DNA of 48,592 bases from positions 1-48,592 of the forward strand of contig JAPLDH010000025.1 in NCBI GenBank assembly GCA_026391355.1, written 5' to 3'. This document shows, in pieces, positions 35,888-42,460 of the stretch; the first letter of the stretch is position 1, and each line of letters begins with the position of its first letter. The position numbers and the translations under genes are program-made. This DNA is from Bacteroidota bacterium (GTDB lineage Bacteria; Bacteroidota; Bacteroidia; Bacteroidales; FEN-979). The notes under the pieces were generated by a model. The model was not told the origin of the DNA and did not search any database. It worked only from the letters and a program-made list of their open reading frames with translations.

Positions 35888-37033
35888 ATGATTATTTCAC
35901 GGTTGATTTTAAAAAATTGGAAAAATTTCAAGGATGTTGATGTTGAATTACAAGACAGGGTTTTTATTGTTGGAGCAAATGCATCTGGTAAATCCAATTT
36001 TCTTGATGTGTTCCGGTTTTTACGAGATATTGCTAAACCAGGTGGGGGTTTGCAAAAGGCTGTTAACGACAGAGGTGGAATTTCGAAGATCCGCTCATTG
36101 GCGGCACGTAAATATCCAGATGTGGAAATTGAAGTGCATTTATCAGAATTCGGGTCACGTGAAATCTTATGGAAATATGCTATTAGTATTAAACAAGAAA
36201 CAAGAGGATTTCGATTACCATTAATTACTTTTGAGAAAGTCTGGAAAGGGCAGAAATTAATATTAGAAAGACCCGATGAGGAGGATGTAAAAGATACCGC
36301 GAGGAGAACCCAAACATATCTTGAACAAATAAACACAAATAAAGAGTTTAGAGAGATTTCCAGGTTTTTTGACAATACACTTTACTTACATCTTGTTCCG
36401 CAATTATTGAAGTACCCACATGCGTTTACCGGACCTGATTTACAAGATGACCCTTTTGGAAAAGGCTTTCTTGAAAGGGTTGCTAAAGTCAATGAGAAGA
36501 CAAGAAATGCCTGGTTAAGCCGTATACAACATGCATTAAAATTGGCAGTTCCTCAACTAAGTGAACTGAAGTTTACAACAGATAAAGGTTATCCTCATCT
36601 GGAGGCAATTTACGAGCATTGGAGACCCGGAGCCGGGAAACAAAAAGAGGATCAATTCAGTGATGGGACATTAAGAATGATAGGATTATTTTGGTCCCTG
36701 CAGGAAGGAGATTCATTATTGTTATTAGAAGAACCAGAGTTATCTCTGAATGGCTCGATTGTATCTAAACTGGCTCCTCTAATTTATAAATTACAAAAAC
36801 CTCGAAAAAGGCAAGTGATTATTTCCTCACACAGCTCTGATTTATTAAATGATAGGGGAATTTCGTTATCTGAGGTGATAGTCTTAGAGCCTGCATCCGA
36901 GGGTACAAAAGCAAGTGTTTCTGCAAATATCGAAGATGTAAAGCAGATGCTTAGCGCTGGGATGACCCCTGGTTCGGCAATTCTTCCACGTGTGAAGCCG
37001 AGAAATATTCAGCAATTAACAATGGAATTTTAA
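35888..37033 (+). CDS. AAA/SMC-like ATPase of a probable two-gene defence system
   Basis: A 381-residue ABC/RecF-like ATPase (AAA_15/AAA_21 type). Seen: Walker A GANASGKS (29-36), a signature-like FSDGTLRMIGLFW (from residue 257), Walker B LLLLEEPELSL (about 276-286) and the H-loop IISSHSSDLL (about 309-318). The coiled-coil insert between them is short. Related ATPases pair with TOPRIM or other nucleases in phage defence (OLD, Gabija, PARIS, Rlo-type). One base separates it from the next gene, which encodes a TOPRIM-like protein, so they form a unit. The exact system type is not identified. Confidence 0.8.
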   Translation: MIISRLILKNWKNFKDVDVELQDRVFIVGANASGKSNFLDVFRFLRDIAKPGGGLQKAVNDRGGISKIRSLAARKYPDVEIEVHLSEFGSREILWKYAISIKQETRGFRLPLITFEKVWKGQKLILERPDEEDVKDTARRTQTYLEQINTNKEFREISRFFDNTLYLHLVPQLLKYPHAFTGPDLQDDPFGKGFLERVAKVNEKTRNAWLSRIQHALKLAVPQLSELKFTTDKGYPHLEAIYEHWRPGAGKQKEDQFSDGTLRMIGLFWSLQEGDSLLLLEEPELSLNGSIVSKLAPLIYKLQKPRKRQVIISSHSSDLLNDRGISLSEVIVLEPASEGTKASVSANIEDVKQMLSAGMTPGSAILPRVKPRNIQQLTMEF

Positions 37034-37034
37034 T

Positions 37035-37634
37035 ATGAATCCTATTCCAATAAACCTGGTATTTGAAGATCAGGTAAGTGAATTTGTTATGGCTAAACTC
37101 GTTGAGAAAGAAAAAAAATTTCAACTGTCTTATTCATATACTGAAGGAGGATTTGGATATATCCGTAGAAATATCAGAGGATGGAATCAAGCTGCAAAAG
37201 GGTGTCCATTTTTTATCTTAACTGACCTTGATCAGAATGATTGTGCTCCAAATTTAATTAAGGAATGGCTTCCCATAAAGCAGCATCCCAATTTAATTTT
37301 CAGGGTCGCAGTGAAAGAGGTTGAAACCTGGTTGCTCGCCGATATTGAAGGGTTCTCCAAATTCACGGGAATTTCTTCTGCGAATTTTATTGAAAATACC
37401 GAAACTATTTGGGATGCAAAAGCTGAATTATTCCGATTAATACGTCGTTGCAGAAAAAGGGCAATACGGGAAGATATATTACCTAAAAATGAATTTGCAA
37501 AAGTAGGGCCTAATTACAATGAGCGATTGTGTGAATTTGTAATGTTGCATTGGAATATTGAAAGAGCGATGAAACGATCCGACAGTTTAAAAAGAGCTAT
37601 GGAACATTTGAAAAACTTCAATGTCGTATATTAA
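37035..37634 (+). CDS. TOPRIM-like/DUF4276-type partner of the ATPase, putative nuclease
   Basis: A 199-residue protein. Acidic motifs are spaced as in TOPRIM folds: E11-D12 after a hydrophobic strand (INLVFEDQ), D64-x-D66 (FFILTDLDQND), and E95/E97 in VAVKEVETWLLAD. A Lys/Arg-rich stretch follows (RRCRKRAIREDILPKN). This is reminiscent of DUF4276 and of OLD-type TOPRIM effectors, but I cannot fix the family. Immediately downstream of the ATPase and ending 185 bases before acpS. Likely the effector of the pair, cutting DNA or RNA when released or activated; this is inference. Confidence 0.6.
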   Translation: MNPIPINLVFEDQVSEFVMAKLVEKEKKFQLSYSYTEGGFGYIRRNIRGWNQAAKGCPFFILTDLDQNDCAPNLIKEWLPIKQHPNLIFRVAVKEVETWLLADIEGFSKFTGISSANFIENTETIWDAKAELFRLIRRCRKRAIREDILPKNEFAKVGPNYNERLCEFVMLHWNIERAMKRSDSLKRAMEHLKNFNVVY

Positions 37635-37819
37635 TCGTCATTGCTTGTTGCAAGTAATTAGAAAGAAAATGAGATTTTTTACCAACTTTTTTACTAATGT
37701 TGATTTTTTTTGAGAAGCATACAGGAAAATATTTATTTATCAAGGAATAGGTTCTTGAGATACGGTTCCTTTTTTACTGTGATTAATTTCACAAAAAAAT
37801 TGTAATTTGCACACCCAAA

Positions 37820-38227
37820 ATGATCTACGGCATAGGCACAGATATAATTGAAGTCAACCGCATCAAAACGGTCATGGACAGGGATATAGGATTCCGTGAA
37901 AAGATCTTTACTGAAGGAGAAATTGCCTATTGCGAAAAAATGAAGAACAAGCAACAGAATTATGCCGCTCGTTTTTCAGCCAAAGAAGCCTTCCTGAAAG
38001 CAATCGGAACCGGTTGGCGGTTTGGTGTCAGGTTCGCCGATATTGATATTTTTCATGACATCCTGGGAAAACCACACATCCGTTTATATGGGAAGGCGGA
38101 CGAACTCGCAAAGAAGGAAAAGATCATAAAAATACATGTATCCTTGTCACATATCAAAGAGATGGCCACGGCAATTGTAATTTTGGAAAAAGAAGATGGA
38201 AATCAGAACCCTGAAGCTAATGCCTGA
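37820..38227 (+). CDS. acpS: Holo-[acyl-carrier-protein] synthase AcpS
   Basis: A 135-residue 4'-phosphopantetheinyl transferase that converts apo-ACP to holo-ACP. Seen: IGTDIIEVNRI with the Mg-binding Asp8, RFSAKEAFLKAIG with Glu56, and VSLSHIKEMATAIVI. The last ~10 residues (after ILEKE) are extra and run into a heptamer array at 38221-38241, so the natural end may have been altered. First gene before an acyl ligase, an ACP and an alpha-oxoamine synthase. It may serve the dedicated ACP as well as fatty acid synthesis. Confidence 0.94.
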   Translation: MIYGIGTDIIEVNRIKTVMDRDIGFREKIFTEGEIAYCEKMKNKQQNYAARFSAKEAFLKAIGTGWRFGVRFADIDIFHDILGKPHIRLYGKADELAKKEKIIKIHVSLSHIKEMATAIVILEKEDGNQNPEANA

Positions 38228-38241
38228 TGCCTATTGCCTAA
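38221..38241. repeat. Heptamer array at the acpS stop codon
   Basis: Three 7-bp units: TGCCTGA, TGCCTAT, TGCCTAA. The first unit supplies the acpS stop codon TGA. Same architecture as the arrays in the PfkB and FISUMP genes. Confidence 0.65.
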
Positions 38242-38293
38242 TATGAAAAGAAAAACCACTATACTAACCAATAACCTAAACTAAAAAACATTT

Positions 38294-39997
38294 ATGTCGA
38301 ACATTGGATCATACGACGATCGGGTGAAAAATTTCAGCTGGAAGATTGCTGAAGAAGAACTTGACTATAAACCAGGAAATGTCATCAACATCGGGTGGTA
38401 TTGTTCCGACCGGATCTGCCAGATGGGAAAAGCTGATAAGCTGGGACTCATCTGGGAAGGATCGGGAGGAAATGAGAAGAGATATACTTACAACGACATC
38501 CGGCTGGTAACCAATTCGATCGGGCAGTTTTTACGGGATCTCGGTATCAAGCCTGAAGACCGTGTGTGCCTTTTCATGGATAAAATTCCTGAATTGTACC
38601 TTGGATTTCTTGGCATTCTAAAAACAGGCGCCATTGCACAGCCACTATTTTCCGCTTTCGGTGATGAATCCCTTTTCATCCGCCTGGAAAATGCACAAAC
38701 CAGGGCTATTATCACACAGAAGAAACATGCCCCCAAGGTCAGGAAGATACTTGAAAAAATGCCCTGGGTTGAATTTCTTATTATTGTGGACCAGGATCCC
38801 GGAAAACCATTGCAGCAACGTGAAGTATCACTTAGCATCGAACAACTCCCGAAAGTCGAGCATTTTGAGATCCATCCGACCTACGCGGAATCACCTTCTG
38901 TGCTTCATTATACCTCTGGAACGACCGGCCAGCCGAAAGGAGTCAAACATGTCCACTATTCATTAATATCCCAATACCTTACTTCGAAATGGGTACTTGA
39001 TCTGCAGGATGACGATATCTATTGGTGTACGGCCGACCCGGGCTGGGTAACCGGTACATCTTACGGGATTATCGGCGCATTCAGCACTGGTGTAACGCAA
39101 TGTGTGCTCGATGCAGGATTTTCCGCAGAAAACTGGTACCGGTTCATCGAAAAACATAAGATATCGATGTGGTATTCTGCCCCAACTGCAATCCGGTCAT
39201 TGATGAAAGCAGGGGATGAAGTCATTAAGAAATTTGACCTTTCAAGCCTCCGTCATCTCGCATCGGTTGGCGAACCGTTGAATTCCGAAGCAGTGATCTG
39301 GTCAGAAAAGGTGTTCGGAAAACCCTTTCTCGATACTTACTGGCAAACGGAAACCGGCAGCATCATGATCTCCAATTACCCGGATATGAAAATAAAACCA
39401 GGTTCCATGGGCAAACCTTTCCCGGGGATCACGGCTACAGTTATCGATGCAGAAAAATTTGAGCCTTTCGGCGAACCGGGTAAGATCGGACTGATTGCGA
39501 TCAAACCCGGATGGCCGGCCATGATGAGGATGTACTGGAACAACCAGGAAACCTATAAGAACAAATTCAAGAACGGATGGTACCTGCCCGGCGATCGCTC
39601 CAGCATCGACAAGGAAGGTTATTTCTGGTTTGTGGGACGGGATGATGATGTGATCAATACGGGAGGTCACCTGGTAAGTCCATTTGAAGTAGAATCGGCA
39701 TTGCTTGAACACCCGGCAGTAGCCGAATCTGCTGTGGTTGCAAAACCCGACTTTGTAAACATGGAAGTTGTGAAAGCTTTCGTTACCTTGAAACCCGGGT
39801 TTGTGGGCAGCAAAGATCTCGATCTGGAGATCATGAATTTTGTACGAAAAAAATTATCCCCGCTGGCCATGCCACAGGAGATTGAATTTATCGACTCTCT
39901 TCCGAAAACCCGCAGCGGAAAGATCATGCGGCGTATATTGCATGCCAAGGAATGGGGAGAAGAGATCGGGGATACAAGTACGCTGGAAAACGACTAA
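38294..39997 (+). CDS. AMP-forming acetyl/acyl ligase, AcsA-like
   Basis: A 567-residue ANL-superfamily adenylating enzyme, length and sequence close to B. subtilis AcsA (acetyl-CoA synthetase). Seen: P-loop HYTSGTTGQPKGVKHVH (from about residue 204), DIYWCTADPGWVTG, YSAPTAIRSLM, YWQTETGS, GDRSSIDKEGYFWFVGRDDDVI and the catalytic Lys543 in KTRSGKIMRRIL. It activates acetate or a short acid with ATP and transfers it to a thiol. With an ACP gene directly downstream, the acceptor may be ACP rather than CoA; that is inference. It starts 66 bases after acpS. Confidence 0.9.
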   Translation: MSNIGSYDDRVKNFSWKIAEEELDYKPGNVINIGWYCSDRICQMGKADKLGLIWEGSGGNEKRYTYNDIRLVTNSIGQFLRDLGIKPEDRVCLFMDKIPELYLGFLGILKTGAIAQPLFSAFGDESLFIRLENAQTRAIITQKKHAPKVRKILEKMPWVEFLIIVDQDPGKPLQQREVSLSIEQLPKVEHFEIHPTYAESPSVLHYTSGTTGQPKGVKHVHYSLISQYLTSKWVLDLQDDDIYWCTADPGWVTGTSYGIIGAFSTGVTQCVLDAGFSAENWYRFIEKHKISMWYSAPTAIRSLMKAGDEVIKKFDLSSLRHLASVGEPLNSEAVIWSEKVFGKPFLDTYWQTETGSIMISNYPDMKIKPGSMGKPFPGITATVIDAEKFEPFGEPGKIGLIAIKPGWPAMMRMYWNNQETYKNKFKNGWYLPGDRSSIDKEGYFWFVGRDDDVINTGGHLVSPFEVESALLEHPAVAESAVVAKPDFVNMEVVKAFVTLKPGFVGSKDLDLEIMNFVRKKLSPLAMPQEIEFIDSLPKTRSGKIMRRILHAKEWGEEIGDTSTLEND

Positions 39998-39999
39998 CA

Positions 40000-40053
40000 G
40001 CCCCCTCTCCTGCACCCCTCCCCCATTTTGGGGGAGGGGACGGGGGTAGGGGC
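40000..40053. repeat. GC-rich hairpin between the ligase and ACP genes
   Basis: CCCCTCCCCCA-TTT-TGGGGGAGGGG (40015-40039) is a perfect inverted repeat with 11-bp arms, enclosed by weaker GCCCCCT/AGGGGC arms. No T-run follows on the plus strand. It could stop or slow transcription, or protect mRNA ends, so ACP and Kbl2 may be expressed differently from the ligase. Confidence 0.7.
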
Positions 40054-40103
40054 TAAAAAGAATATTGAATCAAAAAAACAATAATTTTTTAACAAGTTAA
40101 AAT

Positions 40104-40108
40104 AGGAG
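40104..40108 (+). promoter_or_regulatory. Shine-Dalgarno site of the ACP gene
   Basis: AGGAG ends 8 bases before the ATG at 40117. Ribosome binding sites this strong are rare in the window. Confidence 0.65.
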
Positions 40109-40116
40109 AACACCCC

Positions 40117-40359
40117 ATGGAAGACATGAAAGAAATAATAAAAAAGTATGTCATTAACGAATACGTTGAAGACGACTCGGAAGTTACTTACGACACTCCT
40201 CTGATTTCAGGCGGTATCGTTGATTCCTTTTCAATGGTATCCCTTAAAAGATTCCTTGAAAACAAATACAAAATCTCTATTCCTGATGACAAAGCCACAC
40301 CCGATGCATTCGATTCGGTGAATAAGATCTGTGTCCTGGTTAATGCATATCTTAAATAG
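40117..40359 (+). CDS. Dedicated acyl carrier protein
   Basis: An 80-residue acidic helical protein with the phosphopantetheine attachment motif GGIVDSFSMV; Ser37 follows Asp36. The usual Leu after the serine is Phe. It ends with the helix-IV pattern SVNKICVLVNAYLK. It is not the fatty-acid AcpP, which has a DSLD motif and sits next to fabF. It lies 12 bases before the Kbl-like gene and after the AcsA-like ligase, which suggests that it carries the acyl group from the ligase to the PLP enzyme. Confidence 0.88.
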   Translation: MEDMKEIIKKYVINEYVEDDSEVTYDTPLISGGIVDSFSMVSLKRFLENKYKISIPDDKATPDAFDSVNKICVLVNAYLK

Positions 40360-40368
40360 AGGAGGTGA
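40360..40368 (+). promoter_or_regulatory. Very strong Shine-Dalgarno site of the Kbl-like gene
   Basis: AGGAGGTGA is a full match to the anti-SD core; GGAGG ends 6 bases before the ATG at 40372. Unusual for Bacteroidetes, which mostly lack SD sites. Confidence 0.75.
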
Positions 40369-40371
40369 ACT

Positions 40372-41619
40372 ATGGCATATACTGATAAAGTTCGCGGAAC
40401 CTACCAGGAGATCCTGGACGGGCTGAAAGATGCAGGTATTTTCAAAATGGAAAGGTACATCCATTCTGCACAGGCTGCTGAAATCGAAGTGGAATTCCCG
40501 GTAGGGGCATCCTTAAAAAAAGTAATTAACATCTGTGCAAATAACTATTTAGGTTTATCCAGTCATCCGGATGTTGTGAAAGCCGCTCATGAAGGGCTTG
40601 ATTCCCATGGTTACGGCATGTCGTCGGTAAGGTTTATCTGCGGGACCCAGGATATTCATAAAAAACTCGAAGGGATGGTTACGGAATTCCTTGGCACCGA
40701 GGATACGATCCTTTTCCCCTCTTGTATGGATGCAAATGCCGGTATTTTTGAAGCTGTGCTTACCAAGGATGATGTGATGATCTCCGACCGGCTTGTTCAT
40801 GCTTCCATTATCGATGGGATGCGTCTTTGCAGCGCCCTGCATGATACGTTCAAACATTCTGATATGGCCCACCTGGAAGAAAAGCTCCAGTTGCATAACG
40901 ATAAACGCCTGAAGATGGTCATTACCGACGGAGTTTTCTCCATGGATGGAGATACTGCCAAACTTGACCAGATGGCCGACCTGTGCGACAAATACGATGC
41001 ATTGCTTTTTTGTGACGAATCACATGCCAGTGGTTTTATCGGCAAGACCGGACGCGGAACCCACGAGAAATGCGGTATTATGGGCAGGATTGACATCATT
41101 ACGACCACCTTCGGAAAAGGACTGGGCGGAGCATCCGGCGGATGCGTTTCAGGCCGCAAAGAACTCGTTGAAATGTGCCGTCAGAAGGCACGTCCATACC
41201 TATTCTCAAATACCATTGCACCACCTGTTGTTGCCGGTGTTATCAAGGTACTGGAAATTCTTTCTGCTACCACCGAACGTCGCGATAAGCTTGAAAAGAA
41301 TACGGAATTCTGGCGTAAAGGGCTTACAGATATCGGCCTTATCATCAAGGATGGTGATACTCCGATCGTTCCTGTGATGCTGTTCAACGCCAAGCTTTCA
41401 CAGGATGTTTCCCGTGATCTCTATGAGGAAGGCATTTATGCCATTGGGTTTTTCTTCCCGGTCGTTCCTCAGAGTCAGGCAAGGATCCGTACCCAGATCT
41501 CTGCCGGCCATGAAATCCACCATCTTGAAAAAGCACTGGCTGCCTTTAAGAAAGTCGGGCAGAAATACAATATCCTTGGCAAGACCAAGCAGGAAATCAT
41601 TGAGATGTACGGGATGTAA
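40372..41619 (+). CDS. ACP-linked alpha-oxoamine synthase (Kbl-like paralog)
   Basis: A 415-residue PLP enzyme. Seen: NICANNYLGLSSHPD, SSVRFICGTQDIHKKLE, SHASGFIGKTGRGTH, PLP Lys249 in TTFGKGLGGASGG, RPYLFSNTIAPPVV and FFPVVPQSQARIRTQISAGHE. It is clearly of the Kbl branch rather than serine palmitoyltransferase, but departs from kbl at 34501 at the substrate face (FPSCMDANAGIF, SDRLVHASIIDGM) and has a C-terminal extension ending KQEIIEMYGM. Twelve bases after the ACP gene. Expected reaction: acyl-S-carrier plus amino acid gives an alpha-amino ketone (or the reverse). Use of ACP rather than CoA is inferred from gene order. Confidence 0.85.
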   Translation: MAYTDKVRGTYQEILDGLKDAGIFKMERYIHSAQAAEIEVEFPVGASLKKVINICANNYLGLSSHPDVVKAAHEGLDSHGYGMSSVRFICGTQDIHKKLEGMVTEFLGTEDTILFPSCMDANAGIFEAVLTKDDVMISDRLVHASIIDGMRLCSALHDTFKHSDMAHLEEKLQLHNDKRLKMVITDGVFSMDGDTAKLDQMADLCDKYDALLFCDESHASGFIGKTGRGTHEKCGIMGRIDIITTTFGKGLGGASGGCVSGRKELVEMCRQKARPYLFSNTIAPPVVAGVIKVLEILSATTERRDKLEKNTEFWRKGLTDIGLIIKDGDTPIVPVMLFNAKLSQDVSRDLYEEGIYAIGFFFPVVPQSQARIRTQISAGHEIHHLEKALAAFKKVGQKYNILGKTKQEIIEMYGM

Positions 41620-41622
41620 ATT

Positions 41623-41690
41623 AACTGGTGAGGTAGTGAACTGGTGAGTAAAAAAACTCGCCAATTCACCAGTTCACCAACTCACAAATT
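41623..41690. repeat. Octamer-based inverted repeat after the Kbl-like gene
   Basis: The right half is units CTCGCCAA, TTCACCAG, TTCACCAA, CTCACAAA. The left half, read on the other strand, is CTCACCAG, TTCACTAC, CTCACCAG. The halves are separated by TAAAAAAA and can pair as a hairpin. It fills the gap before the transporter gene. Confidence 0.75.
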
Positions 41691-41698
41691 CTTCTCTT

Positions 41699-42268
41699 AT
41701 GGAACAAAAGCTTGCAAACCCTGCTCCCCTTGGCCTTATGGGCTTCGGAATGACGACCATCCTGCTGAATATTCACAATGCCGGGTTTTTCCCGGTCAGC
41801 GCCATGATCCTTGCCATGGGATTATTCTATGGAGGCGTTGCCCAGATCATTGCAGGCATCCTTGAGTTCCGAAAAGGAAATACCTTTGGAACAACCGCAT
41901 TTACCTCTTACGGTGTATTCTGGATCACCCTGGTTGCCCTGTGGATCTTCCCGGATATGAACTTAGGGAAAGGAATGAAGACCAGCGAAGGGTTTATGGG
42001 CTGGTTTCTTTTTCTGTGGGGAGTTTTCACGTTCTTTATGTGGCTGGGTACATTCGGGAAAAACCGGGGATTACAGTTTGTTTTCCTGTCGCTCTGGATC
42101 CTTTTTTTCCTTCTTGCAATCCGCGACTGGGCAGAATCCGCTGTTATTGGTATCATTGCCGGATATGAAGGGATCATTTGCGGAGCATCGGCTTTTTACC
42201 TGGCTATGGCGGAAGTGCTGAAAGAAACTCAGGGCAGAACTGTATTACCGTTTGGAGAACGGGAGTAA
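41699..42268 (+). CDS. Acetate uptake transporter, GPR1/FUN34/YaaH (SatP) family
   Basis: A 189-residue membrane protein with six hydrophobic segments and the family signature NPAPLGLMGFGMTT at residues 7-20. E. coli SatP moves acetate and succinate with protons. It lies 79 bases after the ACP-linked PLP enzyme, on the same strand, with the octamer hairpin between. Together with the AcsA-like ligase it points to acetate, or a similar short acid, as the compound handled by this cluster. Confidence 0.92.
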   Translation: MEQKLANPAPLGLMGFGMTTILLNIHNAGFFPVSAMILAMGLFYGGVAQIIAGILEFRKGNTFGTTAFTSYGVFWITLVALWIFPDMNLGKGMKTSEGFMGWFLFLWGVFTFFMWLGTFGKNRGLQFVFLSLWILFFLLAIRDWAESAVIGIIAGYEGIICGASAFYLAMAEVLKETQGRTVLPFGERE

Positions 42269-42287
42269 CGTCGTTCAAGGTTTTATT

Positions 42288-42346
42288 TACCGCAAAGACG
42301 CGAAGACGTAAAGATATTTTCTCTGCGTCTCAGCGACTCGGTGGTT
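42288..42346. repeat. CGCAAAG-type inverted repeat, copy 3
   Basis: ACCGCAAAGACGCGAAGACG (from 42289) pairs imperfectly with TCTGCGTCTCAGCGACTCGG (to 42341). Units CGCAAAGA, CGCGAAGA, CGTAAAGA are visible. Follows the transporter gene, as copy 1 follows the FISUMP gene. Confidence 0.7.
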
Positions 42347-42368
42347 TTTTTTATGAAAATCGTTGTCA

Positions 42369-42435
42369 TCTTTGTGTAAAGAATTGTAATCTTGGTAGTT
42401 AAGTTTAAAAATGTTTAACCACAAAGGACACAAAG
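42369..42435. repeat. AACCACAAAGG-type repeat, weak copy
   Basis: AACCACAAAGGACACAAAG (42417-42435) has a short complementary CTTTGTGT at 42370-42377. It resembles the 22956-23042 element but is less complete. Confidence 0.4.
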
Positions 42436-42460
42436 AAAAACGAATGCAAATTAATACCTA

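Noticed and set aside
40372-41619. Kbl-like enzyme as serine palmitoyltransferase of sphingolipid synthesis
   Set aside because: Motifs TTFGKGLGGASGG and RPYLFSNTIAPP follow Kbl, not the Bacteroidetes serine palmitoyltransferase, and no ceramide genes are nearby.
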